From Paraburkholderia phenazinium (GTDB taxonomy: Bacteria; Pseudomonadota; Gammaproteobacteria; Burkholderiales; Burkholderiaceae), in assembly GCF_900141745.1 (NCBI RefSeq), contig NZ_FSRM01000001.1, positions 3,348,001 to 3,412,000 of the forward strand: a DNA stretch of 64,000 bases, given 5' to 3'. Made by a program: the position numbers and the translations under genes. The stretch's first letter is position 1. Each line of letters begins with the position of its first letter. Below, one piece after another: positions 1 to 8,753 of the stretch. Below the pieces are notes generated by a model that was not told where the DNA came from, did no database searches, and saw only the letters and a program-made list of their open reading frames with translations.

Positions 1-100
1 TTACAAAGCTTCTGTTGGGGCGGATATTGCTCGCTAGAATGCACTGTCCTTCCTGATCGGACAGGCAGTACCTAGCCACAACCACTCTACGGAGGTAACG

Positions 101-361
101 ATGAAGAAAGTGTCCCTGGCGATCCTGGTTTCCCTCTCGGCCCTGACGGGCGCAGCGTATGCACAGACCGACAACGGCGTCACGATGAGTACCGATCCGG
201 CCAAGGCCGCCGACGTCGAACAACGTGCCCAAGATTTGCAAGCCCAGCAACAAGCTGCGGAAAGCCAGCATTCTTCCATGCCGGCCATGCATCACAAGAT
301 GGAACACAAGAAGGCGCCGCATCATATGAAAGCGGCAAAGCCTGACGCGGCCAGCCAATAA
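101..361 (+). CDS. small His/Met-rich secreted protein
   Basis: An 86-residue protein that I do not recognise as a named family. The first 21 residues form a clear Sec signal peptide (two Lys, a hydrophobic core, then AYA before Gln22), so the mature product of about 65 residues should be periplasmic. The middle is Gln/Ala-rich (about residues 40-55) and probably helical. The C-terminal 28 residues hold six His and four Met, including HHK and HH pairs, which suggests metal binding by inference only. An excellent ribosome site (GGAGGT) lies seven or so bases before the ATG, and a strong terminator follows at 421, so the gene looks monocistronic. No neighbour explains its role. Confidence 0.8.
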   Translation: MKKVSLAILVSLSALTGAAYAQTDNGVTMSTDPAKAADVEQRAQDLQAQQQAAESQHSSMPAMHHKMEHKKAPHHMKAAKPDAASQ

Positions 362-420
362 TTGCACGTGGCCCGCACCTGACCGTTTGGCTGCCCTGCG
401 CAGCCGCTCAGCGAAGGTCG

Positions 421-456
421 AAAAGCCGAAGCCGGTCATGCCAGCTTCGGCTTTTT
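421..456 (+). terminator. Rho-independent terminator after the small secreted protein gene
   Basis: A 12-bp stem (AAAAGCCGAAGC pairing with GCTTCGGCTTTT) with an 11-base loop ends in a run of T. The A-run on the 5' side means it could also work on the other strand, but the only gene ending here is the upstream one on the plus strand. Confidence 0.85.
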
Positions 457-542
457 GTTGTCTGCCGCGCGCAGGCGGTATGCTAAAGTCGCGCACCGAA
501 GAACCACCCCCAACCCGTGCGCACCCTGGTGCGGAGGACAGA

Positions 543-800
543 ATGAGCAACATCCAGCTTGACATCGAATGGACCGAAGCGGCATCCCGCAAGATCGAAA
601 AACTGATGCCGCGCGGCGGTCAGGAAGCGTACCTTGCGCTGCCACCGGTTGAATGTTTGCCGATGGAGGGCGACGTGCTGTTCCTCGGCCCCGATGGCAA
701 ACAACAACCGTTTATTGTCGCGGAACGCCAGTATCACCACGATGGCGATGCGGACTGGACCATCATCCTGATTCTCGACGTACCGCAGTCGACGCACTAA
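543..800 (+). CDS. conserved-looking hypothetical protein, 85 aa
   Basis: I do not recognise the family. The protein has no signal peptide or membrane segment and alternates polar and hydrophobic residues like a small beta-rich cytoplasmic domain (for example the stretch ending WTIILILDV near the C-terminus). The open frame extends upstream to 387, but that extension crosses the terminator at 421-456. The ATG at 543 has a GGAGGA ribosome site six bases upstream, so I place the start there. It stands alone between two intergenic stretches. Codon use matches the neighbours. Confidence 0.65.
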   Translation: MSNIQLDIEWTEAASRKIEKLMPRGGQEAYLALPPVECLPMEGDVLFLGPDGKQQPFIVAERQYHHDGDADWTIILILDVPQSTH

Positions 801-1291
801 GCATTGCAGACAGACGGCGGGCGAAACGGGTGAAACGTTTTTTTCGCCGCCCGGTTTCCCCGACGGAATTGCCATCTCCGCGCCTTCCGCCGTGCTGAGT
901 TCCGTTTAGCAAAGAGCAGGACATCTGCCGCCTCATGAACTGCATGCGGGCATGCTTGCGTGCATCGCGTTGCCGCCGCAAACATCTGCACAAATGCCCA
1001 AAAATCCGGCGTCGGAGAGAGACCCGACCTCGACTTTGGCGGGCAGCCTCCACACCCCCGTGCTACCGTTATTCCCATACGCAGACGGCCTTGCGCGTGT
1101 GTGATAACCCGTACATTCACGCGAAGTTCGAACTGCTAGACTGTTTTTCGACCTATTAGTCGGAGGCCAGCGTGGCTGGAATCGAGCTCCGTCTCTTCGG
1201 GCAGCGTCTTCGCCCTGCCAACGCCACGGCCCAGTTCCGGTGCGGCGCAGGACTTCGTTGTGCCGCATCGCACGCCTGAGACCACGCCACC
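801..1291. other. intergenic region, no gene seen
   Basis: About 490 bases without a convincing gene. The open frames here are short, Arg/Cys-rich and shift between strands, as expected for non-coding high-GC DNA. The stretch just after 800 contains GGCGAAAC and a T-rich GTTTTTTTCGCC that could fold as a weak terminator for the upstream gene. The region before 1292 should carry the promoter of the EAL gene, but I cannot place its boxes. Confidence 0.5.
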
Positions 1292-2575
1292 ATGCCCACC
1301 GTCGAAGAACTGACGCTGACCGGACTTCTGCCCCATCTGGTGCGCGACGAGAGCGGCTGGACCGCCACATGGCGGGCACTGACGCTGCATAGCGTGTTTC
1401 AGCCCGTACTCTCGATCACCCATCAACGCATAGTCGGTTATGAAGCGCTGTTGCGGGCCTTCGATCCCGTCGGGCTGCCCGTCACGCCGGATGTGCTGTT
1501 TTCGGGCACACGCTCGGCGAGCGAAGCACGCGAGCTTGACCGTATCTGCCGTTGCCTGCATGTGGCCAACTTCATGGAGCAGAACGTCCCGGTGGGGTGG
1601 CTGTTCCTCAACACGCGGCCGCAAGTGTTCGAAACCGGCTGGCCGCAACGCGCTTTTATCGACGAACTGTCTGCACACTTCGGACTGCCTCAGGAACGCA
1701 TCGTCATCGAAGTGCTCGAGCAGCCGGCCGACGATGAATCGGCGGTGGCCAGCATGCTGAGCGCCTCTCAACCACGCGACTTCCTGATCGCCATCGACGA
1801 CTTCGGCACCGGCTTTTCGAACTTCGACCGGGTGTGGCGCTTCCGCCCCGACATCGTCAAGCTCGACCGTTCGTTGGTGGCCCGCGCAGGCAAACGCCAG
1901 GGCGAGGAATCTCTGATCGGCCACCTGATCGCCATGCTGCACCAATCGGGGACGCTGGTGCTGGCCGAAGGCGTCGAGACCGACGATGAGCTGATGATCC
2001 TGATGCAGGCCGACGTGGACTTCGTCCAGGGGTTCTGGCTGGGCCAGCCGAAGGGCTCGGTACAGGCTGCCTGCGAGCGCGTGCCCGCGCTGATCGACTC
2101 GATGTGGCGCAAGTTCGCCGACTACGAACGCAAGTACGCGCGTCACCAGCGACTTGGCTTCGAAGGATTCGCAGAAGCCGTCCTGGCGGCAGCGGGCAGC
2201 TTCGCGGCGAACGGCGATCTGGCGCAGGCTGCCCAGTTCGTCTTTTCGATTCCGGAGGCGCGCCGGGTGTTCGTCACGGATGCGCAAGGGGAGCAAACCT
2301 CTCCGTCGATCTGTGCGCCATCGGTACCTGCGCCGCCCGAGCGGCTCGCGCCGCTATTGGCGACGACGCGCAGCAACTGGTCGCGCCGGGCCTACTTCAA
2401 GCATGCGCTAGCCGCACCTGGCCGGGTTGCCATGATGGGCCCGCACTACTCGCTGATCGACGGCGAAGACTGCTACACCGCAGCCGTCACACTCGAGCGC
2501 AACGGCGAGACAACGATCCTGTGCGTCGATTTCATTCCCACGGCCCGCAACGCGCCCGTCACGCGCAAGCGTTGA
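1292..2575 (+). CDS. EAL-domain cyclic-di-GMP phosphodiesterase with C-terminal sensor-like domain
   Basis: A 427-residue soluble protein predicted to hydrolyse cyclic di-GMP to pGpG. The EAL domain spans about residues 30-260 and keeps the catalytic set: Glu51 in EALLRA, Asn107, Glu140, the Asp169-Asp170 pair in DDFGTGFS, Lys190, Glu226 in AEGVE and Gln246. An active enzyme is therefore likely. The C-terminal 170 residues resemble the PAS/PDC-like module that follows EAL in YkuI-type proteins (a region with YFKHAL and a terminal beta-strand pattern), so a small ligand may control it; this part is inference. There is no membrane segment or GGDEF partner. The ribosome site before the ATG is weak. 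It converges with arfB, with 13 bases between the stops. Confidence 0.9.
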   Translation: MPTVEELTLTGLLPHLVRDESGWTATWRALTLHSVFQPVLSITHQRIVGYEALLRAFDPVGLPVTPDVLFSGTRSASEARELDRICRCLHVANFMEQNVPVGWLFLNTRPQVFETGWPQRAFIDELSAHFGLPQERIVIEVLEQPADDESAVASMLSASQPRDFLIAIDDFGTGFSNFDRVWRFRPDIVKLDRSLVARAGKRQGEESLIGHLIAMLHQSGTLVLAEGVETDDELMILMQADVDFVQGFWLGQPKGSVQAACERVPALIDSMWRKFADYERKYARHQRLGFEGFAEAVLAAAGSFAANGDLAQAAQFVFSIPEARRVFVTDAQGEQTSPSICAPSVPAPPERLAPLLATTRSNWSRRAYFKHALAAPGRVAMMGPHYSLIDGEDCYTAAVTLERNGETTILCVDFIPTARNAPVTRKR

Positions 2576-2588
2576 GGTCCAGTCCGGT

Positions 2589-2996
2589 TCAATCGTCGAT
2601 GCGCCCGCCGCGGCCGGACTTGATCTCGCTGCGATGCGCCTTGGTTTCGAGCCGGCGCCGGTTCGACGCCCGCGTGGGCCGCGTTGCGACACGTGGGGTG
2701 CGGGTGACACTGACGCTCTGAATCAGTTCGTCGAGCCGCGCCAGTGCCGACGCACGATTCATCTCCTGGGTGCGATACTCCTGGGCCTTGATGATGACGA
2801 CACCGTCACGCGTCAGCCGGCGATCCGACAGCGCAAGGAGCCGCATCTTCAGGACGTCGGGCAACGACGACGCGCGCACATCGAAGCGCAGATGTATCGC
2901 GCTCGACACCTTGTTGACGTTCTGCCCACCGGCCCCTTGCGCGCGCACAGCGGTCAGTTCGATTTCATTGGGCGGGATCGGATAGCGAGATGTCAT
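2589..2996 (-). CDS. arfB: alternative ribosome-rescue factor ArfB (YaeJ family)
   Basis: A 135-residue protein, close to the 140 of E. coli ArfB. It carries the GGQ peptidyl-tRNA hydrolysis motif near residue 23 (AGGQNVNKV), followed by the release-factor domain 3 fold. The C-terminal tail is strongly basic (many Arg/Lys), which in this family enters the empty mRNA channel of stalled ribosomes. I start at the ATG at 2996 (MTSRYPIPP) because this gives the usual family N-terminus; an earlier in-frame start adds 12 atypical residues. The role is release of peptides from non-stop ribosomes without a codon signal. Confidence 0.93.
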   Translation of the reverse strand: MTSRYPIPPNEIELTAVRAQGAGGQNVNKVSSAIHLRFDVRASSLPDVLKMRLLALSDRRLTRDGVVIIKAQEYRTQEMNRASALARLDELIQSVSVTRTPRVATRPTRASNRRRLETKAHRSEIKSGRGGRIDD

Positions 2997-3215
2997 GGCA
3001 TGGTATGGAGCAACGAACACGCAAGTGTACACATGCGCCCTGAGGGCGTCTTGCGCATCAAAACACGCACATCAAAACAAACCAAAGAGCTTGCGCATAG
3101 GGAGCCGATTCCACCCGGGCTCCGCCATAGGCAAGCCGGCCCAATGCAGAAAAACGGTTGCCGCCTGCCCCTGCCTCGCCGATACTCGCACCCATCGCTT
3201 ACAACGTAAATCAGA

Positions 3216-3857
3216 ATGAAACTGCGCCCCGCTTTCCTGCTCGAACTGGCGGTCAACCTGCTGCTGCCATGGCTCGCGTACCGGCTCGCGGCGCCCCATT
3301 GGGGCGAGACCGGCGGCCTGATCGCTTCGGCCGTGCCGCCGGTGATCTGGAGCCTCGTCGAACTGGCTCGCTTTCGGCGCGTCGACGCCCTCAGCGTGAT
3401 CGTGCTGCTCGGCATTGTGCTGTCGATCGGCGCGATGGCGCTGGGCGGCAGCCCGCGCATGCTGCTGTTGCGCGAGTCGCTGGTGTCCGGCGCAGTCGGC
3501 GTGGCTTTCCTGCTCTCGCTGCCGATGCCCCGGCCGCTGATCTTCTACCTCGCACGTGCCACTGTGGCGCGCGAAGTGGCTGGCGGCGGCGCACGCATCG
3601 ACGCGCTGTGGAACGAGCGCCCCGCTTTCGCCTCCTCCATGCGCATGATGACCGCCGTATGGGGCGTGGGCCTCACCGGCGAAACGGCAATACGTTCGTG
3701 GATGGCCTGGACCTGGCCGATCGAACGCTTCCTGGTAGTCTCTCCGTTCATCGGCTACGGCATCTATGGCGGCCTGCTGGCCTGGACGCTGTGGTATCGC
3801 AAGAAATTGCGCGACCGCGCCGGCGGCGGCGTGCAGGCGAACAGCATGCCCGGCTAA
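3216..3857 (+). CDS. VC0807-family polytopic membrane protein
   Basis: A 213-residue integral membrane protein with about six hydrophobic segments (roughly residues 7-25, 33-50, 60-80, 92-112, 150-165, 175-195). The layout and the conserved basic patch after the fourth segment match the VC0807 family, distantly related in pattern to septation protein A. The function of the family is not established. The ATG directly follows a run of A/T with a weak AG-rich ribosome site. It is monocistronic in appearance, with the 5' end facing the arfB 5' end across 219 bases. Confidence 0.72.
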   Translation: MKLRPAFLLELAVNLLLPWLAYRLAAPHWGETGGLIASAVPPVIWSLVELARFRRVDALSVIVLLGIVLSIGAMALGGSPRMLLLRESLVSGAVGVAFLLSLPMPRPLIFYLARATVAREVAGGGARIDALWNERPAFASSMRMMTAVWGVGLTGETAIRSWMAWTWPIERFLVVSPFIGYGIYGGLLAWTLWYRKKLRDRAGGGVQANSMPG

Positions 3858-3950
3858 GCAGCATTGGGCGGGCTAGCCCCAAACCTTGAGAGACAGCATA
3901 ACAAACGCATCCACGCGACGAAACCTGGCCGAACGGACGAGGTCAGTTGA

Positions 3951-3987
3951 GCCCTAAAATCAGTTAGACTCATCATCGGTTTAGGGC
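3951..3987. repeat. inverted repeat before the FUSC gene
   Basis: Perfect 8-bp arms GCCCTAAA (3951-3958) and TTTAGGGC (3980-3987) are separated by 21 bases. It lies in the promoter region of the FUSC gene, 49 bases before its chosen start, and 90 bases past the preceding stop. It could be an operator or a transcript hairpin; there is no T-run, so a terminator is unlikely. Confidence 0.4.
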
Positions 3988-4035
3988 TTCCCTGCAGCCT
4001 CATTTTTGTCGTGGTACGCAAACTCCAGGCAGTCG

Positions 4036-6489
4036 ATGCGCTATTCGGTCGAGATCAAAAAATTCCTATATAGCCAGTACTTTTATGGCGGCCTGCGGAT
4101 CGCGGTCGGCGTGTCGTTACCGGCTATCGTGTGCCTGCTTCTGTTTCATAACCAGGAGCTAGGCTTCACGATCGCGACCGGCGCGCTCGGCGCGTGCGTG
4201 GTCGATATGCCGGGGCCGCTCAAGTACAAGCACAACGAAATGCTGGCGTGCAGCGTGATCGGCTTTCTGTCCGCGCTCGCTACCGGCATCGCCACCGTCA
4301 ACCCGGTGGCGCTGTGGTGCACCGTGGTGCCGCTGACCTTCGTGCTGTCGCTGATCGTCGTGTACGGCAACCGCTGGCCGCAGATCAGCTTCGCTACGCT
4401 CTTCATGATGATCATGACGCTTGAAGAGCACTTCACGCCGCTACAGGCGCTCGTCAATGCGGCGTGGATTCTGGCGGGCGGCCTCTGGTACACCTACTGG
4501 TCCACGTTCGTCAGCCGCTGGCAACTGCATCGTATCGAACAGCAGGCGCTCGCCGAAAGCGTGTTCGCCTGCGCGGACTACCTGCTCGCGCGCTCCGACT
4601 TCTACGATCTCGAGAACGACCTCGACGACTGCTACCGCAATCTGGTCGCCCGGCAAATCGCCGCGGTCGAACGTCAGGACGCCGCCCGCGACATCGTGCT
4701 GCGCAACCTGCCCAAGCTCAAGAGCGGCAAGCTCGAACCGCGCCGCGCCATGCTCTTCAACCTGTTCATCAATACGGTGGATCTCCACGAGCTATTCGTG
4801 GGCGCGCATACCGATTACCCCATGGTGCGCAACACGTTCGGCGGCTCGGACATGCTCACCTTCTATCGCGACCTGATCCGCAAGGCCGCCTCCGACCTGG
4901 AAGAAATCGGCCTTGCCGTCCTGCAGAATCACCCGCCGCGCAGCCGCATCAACGTGAAGGCCGAATTGCGCGCCATCGAGTTCGAGATCGAACTGATGCG
5001 CAAGCACGATATGCCGGCGAAAAATCCCGAGGCCTATTCGGCGGTCTCGGCTACGTTCAGGCGTCTGTGGAGCGCGACACGGCTGATCGACAAGATGCGC
5101 CAGAGCCTCTCCAGCGAGGCGCGCACCACGGAAACCGAACTTCGTCTGGACCAGGCGCTGTCTCGCTTCGTATCGAGCCGGCGCGTGCCGTTCGGGCAGA
5201 TCTTCTCGAACCTGACCATGGCTTCGCCGAGCTTTCGTCACGCGCTGCGCGTGACGATTGCGGTGGCTATCGGTTTCTGGCTCGGGCGGCTGTTGCCGCT
5301 CACCAATGCGTACTGGATCGTGATGACCACCGTCATCATCCTGAAGCCAGGCTATTCGCTGACCAAGCAGCGCAACGGACAGCGGATTATCGGCACGCTG
5401 ATCGGCTGTGCGGCGAGTATCGCGCTGATGGTGTTCGTCAAGAGTCCGCACATTCTGCTCGTCGTGATGTTCGCCTCGATGGTGATGAGCTACAGCCTCC
5501 TGCTGTTCAACTACGCCGCGAGCGTCGTGTTCACCTCGGCGTATGTGCTGCTGATGTTCCACCTGCTCGCGCCGGGCAGCATGCGGATCATCGGCGAACG
5601 GGCTATCGATACCGTGATCGGCTGTGCCATCGCGATTGCCGCCAGTCATCTGTTCCCCTACTGGGAATACCGGCTGATGGGCAAGCTCGTCAACAGCATG
5701 ATTGCCGCCACCCGTCAGTATCTCGAAGCAAGCTGGTGGTGGAGCGGCAAGCCCACGACCGTCGCCACCGAGGTGGTGACGGAAGCCGGTGCGCGGGCGC
5801 CCGCTGCGGCGATGGCCGATCCGTCGGCGAGTCCCGTGGCTGCCAGCTTTGGTACAGCGGGATTCGGCGGCGCCAACTTTGGCACAGCGCAGCTTGCTGC
5901 GGTTGGGGCGAACGGCAACGGCGCAACCAGCACTGCGGCTGCGGCGGCTGCCGCGGCTCCAGCCGCCACGTCCGCCGCTTCAGCCGCAGCCGTCGCGCTC
6001 GAACGCGACTACCGCTACCGTCTCGCCCGCAAGAACGTGCACGTCGCGTTCGCCAATCTGGGACAGGCGTTCCAGCGCATGATGCTCGAGCCCAAGACAG
6101 CGCAAAAGTTCGTCCCTGAACTGAATGACCTGCTAGTGCGCAGTCACGTGCTGGCCTCGCAGATCACAGCAGCGGCGCCGTTGTTGCGCACCTCGGCGCA
6201 GCAGCCGGAAAGCGTCTCCCTGCAGCCGCTACAACGCGTACTGAGTGTCGTCCGGGACAATCTTACGGAAGCCGAGGCAGGCACCGCACCGCCCGCGAAT
6301 CAGGCCGACTTGACCAAACAGCTTGCGCGCGATCTCGATGAGATGGTGATCGAGGCTGAGAAATCGGCAGACTATCCGGCGGAGGCCGTGCATGAGCTGA
6401 AACTGCTGTCGCATCAATGCAAGCAGATGCTCACGGCCGCGAATCTGATCCGTAGGGATGCCAGCGTGATTCGTCTGCCGGACGCATAG
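4036..6489 (+). CDS. FUSC-family inner-membrane protein (YccS/YhfK-like putative exporter)
   Basis: An 817-residue protein with two membrane bundles: residues about 15-160 and again about 405-560, separated by a soluble helical stretch. This duplicated pattern with a FUSC domain is typical of YccS/YhfK-like proteins linked to aromatic acid or fusaric acid resistance. After the second bundle comes a long Ala/Gly-rich linker (about residues 590-660) with the repeated phrase NFGTA/SFGTA and a run of nine alanines, then a helical C-terminal domain. I prefer the ATG at 4036; a TTG at 4006 would add ten residues without a better ribosome site. No membrane fusion partner (AaeA type) is adjacent. Confidence 0.85.
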   Translation: MRYSVEIKKFLYSQYFYGGLRIAVGVSLPAIVCLLLFHNQELGFTIATGALGACVVDMPGPLKYKHNEMLACSVIGFLSALATGIATVNPVALWCTVVPLTFVLSLIVVYGNRWPQISFATLFMMIMTLEEHFTPLQALVNAAWILAGGLWYTYWSTFVSRWQLHRIEQQALAESVFACADYLLARSDFYDLENDLDDCYRNLVARQIAAVERQDAARDIVLRNLPKLKSGKLEPRRAMLFNLFINTVDLHELFVGAHTDYPMVRNTFGGSDMLTFYRDLIRKAASDLEEIGLAVLQNHPPRSRINVKAELRAIEFEIELMRKHDMPAKNPEAYSAVSATFRRLWSATRLIDKMRQSLSSEARTTETELRLDQALSRFVSSRRVPFGQIFSNLTMASPSFRHALRVTIAVAIGFWLGRLLPLTNAYWIVMTTVIILKPGYSLTKQRNGQRIIGTLIGCAASIALMVFVKSPHILLVVMFASMVMSYSLLLFNYAASVVFTSAYVLLMFHLLAPGSMRIIGERAIDTVIGCAIAIAASHLFPYWEYRLMGKLVNSMIAATRQYLEASWWWSGKPTTVATEVVTEAGARAPAAAMADPSASPVAASFGTAGFGGANFGTAQLAAVGANGNGATSTAAAAAAAAPAATSAASAAAVALERDYRYRLARKNVHVAFANLGQAFQRMMLEPKTAQKFVPELNDLLVRSHVLASQITAAAPLLRTSAQQPESVSLQPLQRVLSVVRDNLTEAEAGTAPPANQADLTKQLARDLDEMVIEAEKSADYPAEAVHELKLLSHQCKQMLTAANLIRRDASVIRLPDA

Positions 6490-6598
6490 GTCGATAGGCC
6501 GCATCCGCCAGCGACCAAGGTGACACGCCGGTTGTGCTCTCCCACAGCGAAAGCGAAGTGCAGCCGCCAACGAAAGCGCGGCGGTGCCGCGCAGCGCT

Positions 6599-6793
6599 TC
6601 ACTGCGATGCGCCGCTCGCACCGGCAGCCGCCGCTGCGGCCGAGGCGACGCTGGGCGCCACGGCGTTTTCACGGTCGAATTCGCGCTTTCCACTGATCGC
6701 GTTGTACAACAGCGTGGCAATCACAACCAGGACTGCGATCACGATAAACACGGCGATGCCAAAGGTCGGGTTCTTCTTGCGCGGTTCGTTCAT
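6599..6793 (-). CDS. small single-pass membrane protein, 64 aa
   Basis: A hydrophobic helix at residues 11-31 is preceded by a basic N-terminus (RKK), so an N-in topology is likely. An Ala/Ser-rich tail follows. I know similar small proteins in Burkholderia annotated as hypothetical, but no function. It converges with the FUSC gene, 109 bases from its stop. The reading is supported mainly by the coherent membrane segment. Confidence 0.55.
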   Translation of the reverse strand: MNEPRKKNPTFGIAVFIVIAVLVVIATLLYNAISGKREFDRENAVAPSVASAAAAAAGASGASQ

Positions 6794-6937
6794 GAGGCAG
6801 CTCGACTCTCGTGTAAATGAATGACCAGGAAGCCTGGCATTCTACGCCCACCCGGCTTGCGCGGGGCTTGCGGAATACGCCCTTCTCTGATGAGTCGCGG
6901 TTTCTGCGCGCCGGCTCGATAGCGAATGTGGCCCCTG

Positions 6938-7999
6938 TCATTGCCGTTCGCGCACACCCGTTCCCATCTCGAATATCGGGCTCGGCACCGCTTCATGGGA
7001 CACCGTCACCGTGTCGAGCGCCGCAAGAAAATCCCTCACATCGAACAGTTCTCCAAGGCTTGCGACGCCGCCCCGCAACACGCCCTTGCCGCTCAGCAAA
7101 CGCTCAGTCGCCTCGACGACAATCGGTGCGCTCACCGCATAGATGTCACGCCCCGTCGCGGTGACACGGCGCGTCACTCCACCCTGCGCGATCACGATGT
7201 CCACAACGAATTGTTGAGCCGACCGCCCCTGCTCATCATGCGCGCGAGGTGCGGGTGTATTCGGATCGCGAATGTCACGCAGGGCCGAAACAGCGAGCCA
7301 GGACTCGACGGTGTCAACATCCAGATGACGCGAGACCGTGAGCACCTCCGTAAAGGGAAGCATCATGACGTCCATGTTGCCGAACGGCGATGGAAATGAC
7401 CACACGCCTTCGGGTACAGGCTGCGGTACAGGCGCCAGTGTTCCCTGCCCCTGGATAAGCCGTGTCGCGCGATTGCGTGCGCCCGTGAGGCGTGTTCCAG
7501 GCGTCGGATGCCAACTGTCCAGACCGATGGCGATATCCACCCTGTCGAGCCGCTTGTCTTTGTCTGCGGTTGCCGTAACGAGCAGATCGGCGAGCCCGCC
7601 GTAAAACGCCGCTGCAGGGATAAGCGTCACGCCAGCAGCGCGTGCCCGCGTGTCGCGATGCTCGATCAACGCCTGGAGCGCGGCCTGTTCCGCCGTCACG
7701 TCGAGATAAGGGATCCCGGCGCGCAACGCAGCATCGACGACCGGCAACGCCGTATCGAGAAAAGGGCCCGCGCAGTTGATAACGGCGTCCGTGCCGCGAA
7801 GCGCCGAGTCGAGTTGTTCAGGGTCATCGACTGCTGCCACTCGGAATGGAGTCGAGTCCCGCACGCTGCTTTGCGTCAAGCGCGCCGCGTTACGCCCTAT
7901 CCGCACCACGCCAAAGCCACGCCGCATCAATTCCGCAACAACAAAGCTCCCCGTGTGGCCTGTGGCCCCGTAAACCGCAACAGTCATTCGATTATTCAT
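6938..7999 (-). CDS. saccharopine-dehydrogenase-like NAD(P)-binding oxidoreductase
   Basis: A 353-residue protein whose N-terminus holds a Rossmann dinucleotide-binding motif (YGATGHTG), followed by the saccharopine dehydrogenase-type NADP-binding domain and a mixed alpha/beta C-terminal domain. Proteins of this type are often called trans-acting enoyl reductase-like; the substrate here is unknown. I start at the ATG at 7999, which has an AGGAG ribosome site 11 bases upstream; a GTG at 8011 overlaps that site. It is divergent from the TetR gene with shared operator-like boxes between them, so the TetR protein probably represses it. Confidence 0.8.
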   Translation of the reverse strand: MNNRMTVAVYGATGHTGSFVVAELMRRGFGVVRIGRNAARLTQSSVRDSTPFRVAAVDDPEQLDSALRGTDAVINCAGPFLDTALPVVDAALRAGIPYLDVTAEQAALQALIEHRDTRARAAGVTLIPAAAFYGGLADLLVTATADKDKRLDRVDIAIGLDSWHPTPGTRLTGARNRATRLIQGQGTLAPVPQPVPEGVWSFPSPFGNMDVMMLPFTEVLTVSRHLDVDTVESWLAVSALRDIRDPNTPAPRAHDEQGRSAQQFVVDIVIAQGGVTRRVTATGRDIYAVSAPIVVEATERLLSGKGVLRGGVASLGELFDVRDFLAALDTVTVSHEAVPSPIFEMGTGVRERQ

Positions 8000-8033
8000 G
8001 ATGGACTTCACTCCTCGTCAGATTTGACAACGA

Positions 8034-8089
8034 TACAGACCTGTCTGTTTTATAATACAGGTCCGTAGCGTCGTCAATACAGATCTGTA
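8034..8089. promoter_or_regulatory. three phased operator boxes between reductase and tetR
   Basis: Three 12-bp boxes start at 8034 (TACAGACCTGTC), 8056 (TACAGGTCCGTA) and 8078 (TACAGATCTGTA), exactly 22 bp apart, or about two helical turns. The third is a perfect palindrome; the first sits in a 6+2+6 palindrome at 8035-8048. Boxes two and three share further flanking bases. The position in the gap of a divergent TetR/target pair strongly suggests the TetR binding sites. Confidence 0.8.
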
Positions 8090-8159
8090 GCGCCATTCAC
8101 TACCGGCTGCTATGATCAAACCCTGTTGCAGCAAAGAAACTCTTCGAGGTTGAGCCCGA

Positions 8160-8753
8160 ATGAACAAGCGAGAACAAGCGCGCACGCTCGCACCTGACAC
8201 GCGCGAGCGCATTCTGCGAACCGCCAGCGAGCTTTTCTATCGCGAGGGGACGCGCGCAGTGGGCGTCGACCTTATCGTGGAGCGTGCCGGCGTCGCCAAG
8301 ACGAGCCTGTATCGTCACTTCGGAACGAAGGACGACCTGATCGAGGCCTTTCTTCTGCTTGAGGACGAAGACTTCTGGCAGCATTGGGACACGGTTGCGG
8401 CGCAGCACAAAGGGGCGCCGCGCGAGGAACTGGACGCACAGCTCCAATGGATCGGCGAACGCATTGCGCGTCCGGGCTATCGCGGCTGCCCGCAGATCAA
8501 CATTGCCGCGGAATATGCCGACGAGAACCATCCGGCGCGCAAGGTCGCGGTGGCGCACAAGCGAGAATTGCGCCGGCGGCTCGGGGAACTGGCACACGCC
8601 TTACGCGTCGACGAGCCGGAGACTTTCGCTTTACGGCTGGGCACGATCATTGACGGCGCACTCAGCAGCGGACAGGCGCTGCACGCAGAGGGGCCTGTCC
8701 GGTTCCTGCAGGAACTGGCACACCTTCTGATTCCGAAAAAAGGCAGGAAGTAA
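8160..8753 (+). CDS. TetR-family transcriptional repressor
   Basis: A 197-residue regulator. Residues about 14-60 form the TetR helix-turn-helix, with the typical end of the recognition helix at KTSLYRHFGTKDDLI. The C-terminal helical ligand domain resembles the TetR_C group found beside oxidoreductases. It is divergent from the saccharopine-dehydrogenase-like gene, and the three boxes at 8034-8089 lie between them, so it most likely represses both itself and that gene until an unknown ligand binds. Start chosen at the ATG that gives the usual short N-terminus before the DNA-binding domain. Confidence 0.9.
   Translation: MNKREQARTLAPDTRERILRTASELFYREGTRAVGVDLIVERAGVAKTSLYRHFGTKDDLIEAFLLLEDEDFWQHWDTVAAQHKGAPREELDAQLQWIGERIARPGYRGCPQINIAAEYADENHPARKVAVAHKRELRRRLGELAHALRVDEPETFALRLGTIIDGALSSGQALHAEGPVRFLQELAHLLIPKKGRK

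Noticed and set aside
387..542. Longer start for the 85-residue hypothetical protein
   Set aside because: The extension would cross the terminator at 421-456 and lacks a ribosome site, while the ATG at 543 has GGAGGA.
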